Positions 8,212 to 15,823 of a stretch of 64,000 nt of DNA are shown here, piece after piece; the first letter of the stretch is position 1; every line of letters begins with the position of its first letter. The position numbers were made by a program, and so were the translations under genes. The notes beneath the pieces are model-generated. The model was not told where the DNA came from, did not search any database, and was given only the letters and a program-made list of their open reading frames with translations. The DNA lies in assembly GCA_036278935.1 (NCBI GenBank), contig DASUKA010000005.1, positions 62,001-126,000 of the forward strand. The letters run 5' to 3'. This DNA comes from DASSNR01 sp036278935 (lineage in GTDB: Bacteria > Gemmatimonadota > Gemmatimonadetes > Gemmatimonadales > Gemmatimonadaceae).

Positions 8212-10131
8212 ATGCGCGTCGCGATTCTGAGTGCGCGCACCGGGTGGCATACCGACGAGCTCCAGCGCGCACTTGCCGCGCGCGGGCACACGGGGATCGT
8301 GCTGCCGTACGAGGGGCTCACGGCGCGGCTGGGGCCGAGGCCGGAGGGTGCTCCGGCGCTGGCGAGCGATGGCGAAGCGCTGGATGATGTGGACGCCGTG
8401 CTGGCGCGCATCATCCCGAACGGCTCGTTGGAGCAGATCATCCTCCGCGTGGACGTACTGCACTGGGTGGAGGAGCGCGGGGTCATCGTGATGAACTCCC
8501 CGCGTGCGATCGAGCGAACGGTGGACAAGTTCTATACCTCCGCGCTCCTGGAGCACGCGGGGCTGCGCACGCCGCAGACGGTGGTGTGCGAGCGGCCGGA
8601 GCAGGCAATGGACGCCTTTCGCGCCATGGGCGACGTGATCGTCAAGCCGCTGTTCGGCTCCATGGGGCTCGGCATGGTGCGCGTGAGCGACGAGGAGATG
8701 GCGTGGCGCGTCTTCCGCGCGCTCGACGCGGTGCGCGCCGTCTACTATGTGCAGCGCGCCGTGGAGCACGATGGGTGCGACGTGCGCATCTTCCTGGTGG
8801 GCGGCCGGGTGATCGGCGCCATCGAGCGGCACGCGGCGCAGGGCGCCTACGCGGACGCCCGGCTGCGGACAGCCGCCGGACAATGGCCCGCTGGCCGCCG
8901 CTGGCGCACGAACATCTCCCGCGGTGGCCAAGCCCGCGCCATCTCGCCAAGCGCCGAATGGTGCGACCTGGCGTGTCGCGCGGCGCGGGTGGTGGGCGCG
9001 GACTACGCCGGCGTCGACCTGCTCCCGGCCCGGGACGGACCGCCCTACGTACTGGAGGTCAATGGCATTCCCGGCTGGAGCGGCCTTCAGGACGCCACGG
9101 GTGTGGACGTGGCGGGAGCGATTGTGCGGGAACTGGAAGCGAAAGGCGAGAGTGGAGAAAGGAGAAAGGAGAGAGGGACAAGGCTCCCGAACGATGGCCC
9201 TCTCCCTCAAGGCCGCTTTTCTTCTCTCCTTTCTCCTATCTCCTCTCTCGCCGCTGCTGCTCAGCTCGCCTGCTTGCTCGAGGTGAGCGCGCCGAAGCCG
9301 GGGAACGTGCGGCCGGGGATGCACTTTCACGACACGCGCTACGAGGATTTTCTGGCCAGCGCGGTGGCCATCGGCGGGCCGATGGGGCGCGCGGGAATGC
9401 AGCCGCTGGGTGTGACGATCCGTCAGGCGGTGGAGGCTACGGCGCAGTGGACGCGCGCGAACACCAACCTCGGCATCGTGCTCCTGCTCGCCCCGCTCGC
9501 CCGGGCGGCGCTCGTTGGTGAGGGCGAACGGGTGCGGGCAGGTGGAGATGCGCTACTGCGGACGCGCGTGGCGCGGGTACTGCACGAGACGACCGTGGAG
9601 GATGCACGCGAGGCGTACCGTGCCATTCGCCTGGCGGCGCCGGGAGGACTCGGGAGCGTACCAGCGCAGGACGTGGCCGAAGAGCCGTCCGTGACGCTGC
9701 GCGAGGCGATGGCCATGGCGTCCGAACGCGACAGCATCGCCCGCGAGTACGCGACCGGGTTCGCCACGACGTTCGAGGTGGGCGTGCCGGCGCTGGAGCG
9801 GGCGCGCGCCGCGGGCGGGGGAAAGGGTCTCGACTGGAGCGACGCCATCGTCGAGACGTATCTTACGTTGCTTGCGACGGTGCCGGATACGCTCATCGCG
9901 CGGAAGTGCGGAATCGGGGTGGCGGAGGCGGTGTCGGGGCAGGCGCGTGCGGTGCTCGATGCGGGAGGTGTGCGCACCGAGGCGGGACGACAGGCAGCGC
10001 GGCAGCTGGATGCATCGCTGCGCGATGCACGCAATACGCGGAACCCGGGCACGACGGCGGATCTCACGACGGCGGCGATCTTCGTGGCGCTGGTGCGGTC
10101 GCGGGGCGGGGACGACAAGCCCCACGCCTGA
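8212..10131 (+). CDS. RimK-like ATP-grasp ligase fused to triphosphoribosyl-dephospho-CoA synthase-like domain
   Basis: This is one uninterrupted 639-residue frame with two domains that methylotrophs usually encode separately. Residues 1-310 are an ATP-grasp ligase of the RimK type (VDKFYTSALLEHAGL, VIVKPLFGSMGLGM, YVLEVNGIPGW), matching the OrfY/MptN-type ligases of H4MPT or methanofuran gene sets, which add glutamate. Residues 348-639 are a CitG/MdcB-like domain (LLEVSAPKPGNVRPG, TRANTNLGIVLLLAPLA), matching an uncharacterised protein of methylotroph H4MPT clusters. The joining residues 312-347 are encoded entirely by a large imperfect hairpin (9145-9252). Cofactor glutamylation is the most likely role of the first domain. 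The role of the second is unknown. Confidence 0.85.
   Translation: MRVAILSARTGWHTDELQRALAARGHTGIVLPYEGLTARLGPRPEGAPALASDGEALDDVDAVLARIIPNGSLEQIILRVDVLHWVEERGVIVMNSPRAIERTVDKFYTSALLEHAGLRTPQTVVCERPEQAMDAFRAMGDVIVKPLFGSMGLGMVRVSDEEMAWRVFRALDAVRAVYYVQRAVEHDGCDVRIFLVGGRVIGAIERHAAQGAYADARLRTAAGQWPAGRRWRTNISRGGQARAISPSAEWCDLACRAARVVGADYAGVDLLPARDGPPYVLEVNGIPGWSGLQDATGVDVAGAIVRELEAKGESGERRKERGTRLPNDGPLPQGRFSSLLSPISSLAAAAQLACLLEVSAPKPGNVRPGMHFHDTRYEDFLASAVAIGGPMGRAGMQPLGVTIRQAVEATAQWTRANTNLGIVLLLAPLARAALVGEGERVRAGGDALLRTRVARVLHETTVEDAREAYRAIRLAAPGGLGSVPAQDVAEEPSVTLREAMAMASERDSIAREYATGFATTFEVGVPALERARAAGGGKGLDWSDAIVETYLTLLATVPDTLIARKCGIGVAEAVSGQARAVLDAGGVRTEAGRQAARQLDASLRDARNTRNPGTTADLTTAAIFVALVRSRGGDDKPHA
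9145..9252. repeat. 108-bp hairpin element inside the fusion gene, encoding its linker
   Basis: The left arm is purine-rich (9145-9173) and the right arm pyrimidine-rich (9224-9252). They are reverse complements at 27 of 29 positions, around a centre of 50 bases. The unit is exactly 36 codons, begins and ends on codon boundaries of the reading frame, and encodes the basic/Ser-rich linker at residues 312-347. It resembles a small palindromic mobile element (MITE-like) or a former intergenic terminator now read through. Confidence 0.75.
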
Positions 10132-10138
10132 TTGCCCT

Positions 10139-10181
10139 GAGCCAGGAGCGTGCACCGCCGCTCGTTCTCGACTCCTGGCTC
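10139..10181 (+). terminator. hairpin after the fusion gene
   Basis: GAGCCAGGAG (10139-10148) pairs with CTCCTGGCTC (10172-10181) around a 23-base loop, 7 bases after the stop codon. No clear T-tract follows. It may be a weak terminator or an RNA-processing structure between the ligase fusion and the pterin synthase gene. Confidence 0.45.
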
Positions 10182-10201
10182 GAGACTGACGACTCACACT
10201 G

Positions 10202-10717
10202 GTGTTGCTCATGCTCGGACACAATGGCTTCAGAGTGTCGGTCACCAAGGACTATCTTGTCTTCTCATCGGCGCACTTCATCACCTTCGCCGGTCATCGG
10301 TGTGAGTCGTTGCACGGGCACAATTATCGGGCCGGCATCGTGTTGGAGGGGGCGCTCGACCGGGAAGGCTGGTACGTGCTCGACTTCTCCGTGGTGAAGC
10401 GGATGATGCGCCGGCTCTGCGACGCGATCGATCACAAGGTGCTGCTCCCGCTCGAGAACCCGAAGCTGCAGGTCGTGGAACAGGGCGACTTCGTGCATGT
10501 GGCCTACGAGCAGGCGCCGCGCTACGTTTTTCCGCGATCGGATTGCGCGCTGCTCCCCATCCCGAACACCACGGTCGAGATGCTGGCACGCTATATGGCC
10601 AGACAGGCGCTCGCCGAGATCAGCGCCGCGCAGAACACGCACCTCACAGCGATCGAGCTCGAGGTAGAGGAAAACTTCGGGCAGTCGGCCGTGTACCGGG
10701 AAGAATTTCCATCGTGA
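10202..10717 (+). CDS. 6-pyruvoyl-tetrahydropterin synthase / QueD family protein
   Basis: The 171 residues carry the PTPS/QueD fold markers. These are the zinc ligands in SSAHF and LHGHNY, the catalytic Cys four residues before HGH (CESLHGH), and the NTTVEMLARYM segment matching the conserved PTxENL motif. The family acts on dihydroneopterin triphosphate. Because the gene lies among H4MPT and methanofuran genes, a role in making the pterin part of H4MPT is more likely than queuosine synthesis, but this is inference. The start may be GTG 10202 or ATG 10211. No strong ribosome-binding site separates the two. Confidence 0.85.
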   Translation: MLLMLGHNGFRVSVTKDYLVFSSAHFITFAGHRCESLHGHNYRAGIVLEGALDREGWYVLDFSVVKRMMRRLCDAIDHKVLLPLENPKLQVVEQGDFVHVAYEQAPRYVFPRSDCALLPIPNTTVEMLARYMARQALAEISAAQNTHLTAIELEVEENFGQSAVYREEFPS

Positions 10718-10745
10718 GCGGCGCGTCACCAGAACCCTGTCCTCC

Positions 10746-11738
10746 ATGTCCACTACACCCACCATCGACGTTCACAACCACTTCTATCCCCCCGCATACC
10801 TCGACGCCCTCGGCGCCGAGGGGAGCGCGGTGACGGTCACCACGGACGACCATGGGAATCCGCGCCTGCATTATCCGGGTGACTACAACGTGGCGGTGCG
10901 CGGCCACCGGGACATCGAGTACCGGCAGCAAGTGCTGGAAGCGGAGGGGGTGGATACGCAGCTGCTCACCCTCACCACGCCGGGTACGCACGTGGAGCAG
11001 CCGGAGCGCGCGGCGGCGTTGGCGCGCCTGGTGAACGATGCCTATGCCGCCATCGTGCGGGAGCGTGCGCCGCGGTTTACCGCACTGGCCACACTGCCGC
11101 TGAACGATCCCGCCGCCGCAACCGCCGAGCTGCGCCGCGCCATGGAGGAGCTGGGGCTGCCGGGCGCCATGCTATTCAGCAACGTGAACGGCGTGCCGCT
11201 GGCCGATGCCCGATTCCATCCGCTGTACGAGGAGGCGGACCGGCTGGGCGCCGTGCTCTCCATCCATCCGACTTCGCCAGTGGGCGTGGAAGCGATGACC
11301 GATTACTGGCTCATGCCGCTGGTGGGGTTCCTGTTCGATACGACGCTCGCGGCGGCGAGGTTGGTCTTCAGCGGCACGGTCGAGCGCTATCCGCACATTC
11401 GCTGGGTACTGAGCCACCTGGGCGGGGCCATTCCCTACATGGCCGAGCGCCTCGACCGGGGATATCAGGCGTTCGCGGAGTGCCGGACGCATCTCAAGCG
11501 TCCGCCGAGCGAGTTGCTGCGGCACTTCTACTTCGACACGGTGAACTTCGACCCGCGGGCGCTGCGGCTTGCGGTCGACTTTGCCGGCGCGGACCATGTG
11601 CTCGCGGGGAGCGATTATCCGCACCAGATCGGGAGTCTGCGGTCGATGCTGGACAGCATCGGCCAGGCCGGGCTCGCGGAGCATGAGCGCGCGGCCATCC
11701 TTGGCGGTAACGCAGCGCGGCTGCTGCAGCTGGCGTGA
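10746..11738 (+). CDS. amidohydrolase 2 family metal-dependent hydrolase/decarboxylase
   Basis: This 330-residue TIM-barrel protein belongs to the ACMSD/amidohydrolase-2 group. Metal-site residues are visible as HNH in IDVHNHFYPP (residues about 8-10), His in LSIHPTSP (about 177), His in WVLSHLGG (about 222) and Asp in LAGSDYPHQ (about 282). The family includes decarboxylases and hydrolases of small aromatic or amino acids. Its substrate here is not evident. It follows the pterin synthase by 28 bases in the same direction, so it may take part in cofactor synthesis or C1 metabolism. Its stop lies next to the stop of the convergent HisA-like gene. Confidence 0.8.
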   Translation: MSTTPTIDVHNHFYPPAYLDALGAEGSAVTVTTDDHGNPRLHYPGDYNVAVRGHRDIEYRQQVLEAEGVDTQLLTLTTPGTHVEQPERAAALARLVNDAYAAIVRERAPRFTALATLPLNDPAAATAELRRAMEELGLPGAMLFSNVNGVPLADARFHPLYEEADRLGAVLSIHPTSPVGVEAMTDYWLMPLVGFLFDTTLAAARLVFSGTVERYPHIRWVLSHLGGAIPYMAERLDRGYQAFAECRTHLKRPPSELLRHFYFDTVNFDPRALRLAVDFAGADHVLAGSDYPHQIGSLRSMLDSIGQAGLAEHERAAILGGNAARLLQLA

Positions 11739-11739
11739 G

Positions 11740-12483
11740 TCAGCCGCGATGGGCGACGGCGTCGATGTCCGCTCTGGCCAGCCGGCCGTCGTGGAGCGCC
11801 GTCGCTACGAGCGCCGCGACGCATCCCGCATCCGCAAGCTGTTCCAGGTCGGCGCGATGGCGTATGCCGCCTCCCGCCACCAGCTCCAGGTCGGGAGCGG
11901 CGGCGCGGAGCTGTTCAATGAGCGCGAGATCGGCGCCGCTCGATGCGCCCACGCGCGCGAGATCGAGCACGATCACGGTGCCGGCACCCGCGCGCGCGGC
12001 GTGTTGAACGAGGGCGTGCGCCGTGCCGCCATGCGGCGCGCCGGCGCGAAGGAGCGGGGCGCCATGTCGCAGGTCCAGGCTGAAGACCACGCGCTCGCGG
12101 CCGAGCTCCCGCGCGATGGACTCGAGCACACTGAAAGCGGGAAGGGTCTCCAGCCCGATGACCACGCGCGTCGCACCGGACATCACCGCCAGCTGCGCGT
12201 CCTCCGTGCCGGCGATGCCCGTGTCCATCCACAGCGCTGCGCCGCACTCCGCCACGGTGCGCAGCAGCGCGCGCTGCGGCGTGTTGCCTGTGATAGCGTC
12301 CAGATCGGCCACGTAGAGCTCGCGCGCGCCGAGGGCGTGCACGTATGCGCTGGCAAGCGCGGCGGCATCACCCGGCGCGTCCGGCGCCAGACGCGAGTGC
12401 ACGGGGGCGTAGTGGTCACGCGCGCCGCCCCGCGCATGTACTGCGCGTCCCGCCTTGAGGTCGAGCACCGGGATCACGCGCAT
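11740..12483 (-). CDS. HisA/HisF-related TIM-barrel protein of H4MPT gene clusters
   Basis: The 247 residues start MRVIPVLDLKAGRAVHARGG, a HisA-like N-terminus. A phosphate-binding region ELVAGGGIRHRADLEQLADAG and a C-terminal AALVATALHDGRL follow, as in HisA. It looks like the HisA/HisF-like subgroup found in methanogens and methylotrophs rather than the histidine enzyme, because it is surrounded by methanofuran genes and no other his gene is nearby. The reaction of this subgroup is not known to me. It is transcribed divergently from mfnF with only 26 bases between starts, so the two probably share a control region. Confidence 0.8.
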   Translation of the reverse strand: MRVIPVLDLKAGRAVHARGGARDHYAPVHSRLAPDAPGDAAALASAYVHALGARELYVADLDAITGNTPQRALLRTVAECGAALWMDTGIAGTEDAQLAVMSGATRVVIGLETLPAFSVLESIARELGRERVVFSLDLRHGAPLLRAGAPHGGTAHALVQHAARAGAGTVIVLDLARVGASSGADLALIEQLRAAAPDLELVAGGGIRHRADLEQLADAGCVAALVATALHDGRLARADIDAVAHRG

Positions 12484-12509
12484 CGGCGTCCCTCCAGTCG
12501 GTGCGTCCG

Positions 12510-13553
12510 ATGAGCGAGGCGGGCGTGGTGGGGTGGGATGTGGGGGGAGTGAACGTCAAGGCCGCCCGCGTGCGGGCGGGGCACGTCCAGGCCGCCTGCA
12601 CCCACCCGTACGAGATCCAGCGCGACCCTGGCGCGCTCGCCGCCGTCCTGCGCACGGTCGCCGGCGAAATCGACGCCGCGCCTGCCGGTCTCCACGCCGT
12701 GACCATGACGGCCGAGCTGTCGCAGCACTTCCGCACCAAGCGCGAGGGAGTGCATGCGGTGCTCGATGCGATGGCCGCCGCCTTTCCTGACGCGGTCCTC
12801 CAGGTGCATACGGTCGCCGGAGACTTCAGATCCAGCGATGCCGCGCGCGTGCGGCCGCTGGATGTCGCGGCGTCCAACTGGGCGGCGACGGCCCGCGTGG
12901 TGGCATGGCACTGGGCAGACGCCCTGCTGATTGACATCGGCACCACCACGACGGACATCATTCCGATCGTGCACGGCAGGGTCGCGGCCGAGGGGCGCAC
13001 GGATCCCGAGCGGCTGCGCACGGGCGAGCTCATCTATCTGGGCGCAGTCCGTACGCCGGTCGAGGCGATCGTGCACGAGGTGCCGCTCGCCGGAGCATGG
13101 ACGGGCGTCTCGGCGGAAGGATTCGCGCTCGCTGGGGATGTGCATTTCTGGCGCGGCGATCTCTCGAGCGCGGACTACACGGCACCGACGCCGGATGGAC
13201 GGCCCGCGTGCCGGGAGTTCGTGCGGGAGCGCCTCGCGCGGATCGTATGCGCCGACCGCGAGATGCTGGACGATGCGGCGCTCACCGCGATCGCCGATGA
13301 CGTGGCCGCACGCGAGGTGGCGCGCATCGCCGACGAGGTGAGGCGCGTGCGGCGCCGGCATCCCGATGTCGCGCTGGCGGTGGTGGCAGGAGTGGGCGAG
13401 TTCCTGGCGGCGCGCGCCGCAGCGCGCGCCGGCTTGGTGGTCGCGTCGCTGGCCGGGGTGCTCGGCGCGGGTGCGGCGCGCGCCGCACCCGCGGCGGCCG
13501 TGGCACTCCTGCTCGAGCGCTCCCTCTCCCCGCGCGATACGTATGGCGCCTGA
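12510..13553 (+). CDS. mfnF: methanofuran biosynthesis coupling enzyme, hydantoinase/oxoprolinase family (MfnF-like)
   Basis: The 347 residues contain the ASKHA-type motifs of the H4MPT-linked hydantoinase/oxoprolinase group: VVGWDVGGVNVKAARV at the N-terminus, LLIDIGTTTTDIIPI in the middle and ELIYLGAVRTP. In Methanocaldococcus the homologue MfnF joins the furan diphosphate to gamma-glutamyltyramine to form the methanofuran core. MfnE-like and MfnB-like genes are also in this window, which supports the assignment. ATG 12510 is preferred over a GTG three codons upstream. MfnE follows after 84 bases in the same direction. Confidence 0.85.
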   Translation: MSEAGVVGWDVGGVNVKAARVRAGHVQAACTHPYEIQRDPGALAAVLRTVAGEIDAAPAGLHAVTMTAELSQHFRTKREGVHAVLDAMAAAFPDAVLQVHTVAGDFRSSDAARVRPLDVAASNWAATARVVAWHWADALLIDIGTTTTDIIPIVHGRVAAEGRTDPERLRTGELIYLGAVRTPVEAIVHEVPLAGAWTGVSAEGFALAGDVHFWRGDLSSADYTAPTPDGRPACREFVRERLARIVCADREMLDDAALTAIADDVAAREVARIADEVRRVRRRHPDVALAVVAGVGEFLAARAAARAGLVVASLAGVLGAGAARAAPAAAVALLLERSLSPRDTYGA

Positions 13554-13637
13554 GGATGACAACGCGCTCGCAACCCGCCATGCGCGATCGGGGGTCGCAC
13601 CACCGACCTCCGCGCGTGCCGGATCCCTTCCAGAGAG

Positions 13638-14237
13638 ATGACCATGACGCGAAGCATGCCGACCGTGGATGCGGTGATCAAGATGGGCGGGGCGCTGTTG
13701 CGCCAACCAGGGACGCTGGAGCGTGTGGTGCGCGCCGTCGAGGACGCCGCCAGCCGGTACCACCTGGTGGTCGTTCCCGGCGGCGGTCCATTCGCCGACG
13801 CGGTGCGCACCATCGATCATGACGCGGGCCTGCCGGATGACGCGGCGCACTGGATGGCGATACTCGGCATGGAGCAGTGCGCACATCTGCTCACCACGTG
13901 CATGGAGGGCGCGCAGCTGGTGGAGCGGCCCGAGGAGATTCGGGGCGCGATCGAGGCGGGGCATCTCCCGGTGCTCGCGCCGTATCAGTGGCTGCGGAGC
14001 GCCGACCCGCTGCCGCACGTGTGGGAGGTGACGAGCGACAGCATCGCGGCCTGGGTGGCGGGGGAGCTGCGTGCACGCATGCTCGTGCTCATCAAGCCGG
14101 CGGCGGCGCTGCTGGCGGATCTCGTGGATCCGTACTTCCCGCGTGCGTTGCCGCCGCGGGTGCGCGCCGTGCCGATCGCGGCCGCGGCGGTGGATGAGTT
14201 GCCGGCTGTGCTCGCGCGAAATCAGGAACCGCGCTGA
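13638..14237 (+). CDS. mfnE: amino-acid-kinase family protein, MfnE-like kinase of methanofuran synthesis
   Basis: The 199 residues have the amino-acid-kinase fold start VDAVIKMGGALLRQPG and the nucleotide-loop signature LVVVPGGGPFADAVR. LGMEQCAHLL and VTSDSIAAWVAGEL follow, as in the small kinases of methylotroph H4MPT clusters. In Methanocaldococcus the MfnE kinase phosphorylates the aminomethylfuran phosphate to a diphosphate, the substrate of MfnF. Adjacency to mfnF here fits that step. An AGAGAG motif lies just upstream, and ATG 13644 is a possible alternative start. A strong hairpin follows the stop codon. Confidence 0.82.
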   Translation: MTMTRSMPTVDAVIKMGGALLRQPGTLERVVRAVEDAASRYHLVVVPGGGPFADAVRTIDHDAGLPDDAAHWMAILGMEQCAHLLTTCMEGAQLVERPEEIRGAIEAGHLPVLAPYQWLRSADPLPHVWEVTSDSIAAWVAGELRARMLVLIKPAAALLADLVDPYFPRALPPRVRAVPIAAAAVDELPAVLARNQEPR

Positions 14238-14255
14238 CGCGCGAGCACAGCCGGC

Positions 14256-14287
14256 TTGGAAGAGGCCGGTCATCCGGCCTCTTCCAA
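14256..14287. terminator. bidirectional hairpin between mfnE and susD
   Basis: A perfect 14-bp stem, TTGGAAGAGGCCGG (14256-14269) with CCGGCCTCTTCCAA (14274-14287), has a 4-base loop. It lies between two convergent stop codons (14237 and 14299), so it probably ends transcription from both sides. Confidence 0.8.
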
Positions 14288-14298
14288 GGATGTGGCTG

Positions 14299-15792
14299 TT
14301 ACGGCTTGTCCCACCAAACGCGATCGTTCAGCGATGCGCCGCCCTGGGCGGTGATGGCCGCCTGGAGATTCGCGTTGTTGAACGACTGCTCGGAGAGCGG
14401 ATAGGTGAGCCGGCGCGCCACGATATGCGGGTCCGTGATGACGGCCGGACCGGGTTGCAGGTTCGGCACACCCGTCCGCCGGTATTCCGCATACGCTTCC
14501 GTTCCCTCACCGAAGAGCGCGATCCACTTCTGCAAGGCGATCTGCGTGAGCCCCGTGGCGGGATTGTAGGCCACCCTGGGCGTGGCGAGGTAGGCGTTGA
14601 TCACCGCGTCTGGAATCCCGTTGTATTCCATGGACGCCTGGATCCCCGCGTTGTAGAGCGCCGCGGGGTCGCCGCCGGTCCATCCGCGCGCCGCCATCTC
14701 CGCCTCGTCGAACAGCACCTCCGCATACGTCATGAGGATCGACGGCGTGGTACGGCTGCGGTAGGCGATGCCGACCCGGGAGGTGTTGCTGAGCCCGATG
14801 GCGATCGCGTCATCGTCCTGCAACCCGTTCGGGGTGCCGACGTACACGGTGTCCCCGGGCAGCTTGGACACCACGGGATCCGCGTAGACCGGCAGCCTGG
14901 GATCGAACGTCGTGTCGTTGGTCGCGGGGTCGATCGAGATGTAGAGGCCCTTGAGCGTGTCGACCAGCGTCTTGCTCATGTGCTGGTCATCGCGCGTCAC
15001 GAAGGTGTTATAGATGGGGCTGTCGTTGGTGCCATCGCCCGGCCACCGGAGCAGCGCGTTGTCATCGTTCGAGGTGAACACGCCGGCAGCCAGGGCGGCC
15101 GTGGCCTGGGCCTGCGCCGTGGCCGGATCGACCTTCGTGAGGCGCAAGGCGAAGCGCAGCCGCAGCGAGTTGGCGAACCGCTGCCACTTGCCCATGTCTC
15201 CGTTGTAGATCAGGTCGGCACTGCCGTAGTTCTGGCCGCCGCCGCCCTTGGCCAGCATGTCGTTGGCGGACTTCAGGTCGGCGAAGAGGCCGGTGTAGAT
15301 GTCCTTCTGGCTGTCGTACTTGGGCGCGAAGGCGCCTGTGCCCTGGTTCGCCGCGGAGTACGGAATGTCGCCCCAGATGTCGGTCATGATGCCATACGTA
15401 AAGGACTTCATGACCAGGGCCGGCGCGACGAGCTCCGGATCGGTCGCGGGGTCGGCCTGCGCGAGGATCGTGGCGAAGTCTTCCAGCTCGCTCGAGTAGA
15501 AGCCGGACCACCAGCCATCCACGGTGGTCGGACGCATGGAGTAGCGGTCCTCATCCGTGAAGCGGTCCATGCCAATCTGCTGCGCCCAGAGCGAGGTGAA
15601 CGTCAGGTCGAACCCTCCGCCGCGCACCCGGCTCACAACACTGGTCACGCCATCGGGAAAGAGGTACTGCGGCGAGACGTGCGTGGGGGCGTTGGGGTTC
15701 TGGTTGAGCCCGGTGAACCCATCATCGCAGGCACCCGCCAGGAGAGCGAGCACGAGCACGGGGGCAACGCGGGCCATCAGTGGAAGTCTCAT
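14299..15792 (-). CDS. SusD/RagB-like nutrient-binding outer-membrane lipoprotein
   Basis: This 497-residue surface lipoprotein pairs with a SusC-type TonB receptor to capture nutrients. The signal peptide ends in a lipobox, LALLAGAC, with Cys22 as the lipidation site. The region after it (NPNAPTHVSPQYLFPDG, then SLWAQQIGMDRF) is typical of the SusD-like_2 group. Tetratricopeptide-like helices and YAEVLFDEAEMAARGW follow. ATG 15792 is chosen because it gives the signal peptide; the open frame upstream has no meaning. The SusC gene lies 31 bases upstream on the same strand. The substrate (glycan, peptide or other) is not visible. Confidence 0.92.
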   Translation of the reverse strand: MRLPLMARVAPVLVLALLAGACDDGFTGLNQNPNAPTHVSPQYLFPDGVTSVVSRVRGGGFDLTFTSLWAQQIGMDRFTDEDRYSMRPTTVDGWWSGFYSSELEDFATILAQADPATDPELVAPALVMKSFTYGIMTDIWGDIPYSAANQGTGAFAPKYDSQKDIYTGLFADLKSANDMLAKGGGGQNYGSADLIYNGDMGKWQRFANSLRLRFALRLTKVDPATAQAQATAALAAGVFTSNDDNALLRWPGDGTNDSPIYNTFVTRDDQHMSKTLVDTLKGLYISIDPATNDTTFDPRLPVYADPVVSKLPGDTVYVGTPNGLQDDDAIAIGLSNTSRVGIAYRSRTTPSILMTYAEVLFDEAEMAARGWTGGDPAALYNAGIQASMEYNGIPDAVINAYLATPRVAYNPATGLTQIALQKWIALFGEGTEAYAEYRRTGVPNLQPGPAVITDPHIVARRLTYPLSEQSFNNANLQAAITAQGGASLNDRVWWDKP

Positions 15793-15823
15793 GCGAGTCC
15801 CGTTGTGAAGGAGTGAGGGCAGG

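Noticed and set aside
7162..9330. 722-codon minus-strand frame across mch and the fusion gene
   Set aside because: It is antisense to two well-supported enzymes and has no family resemblance.
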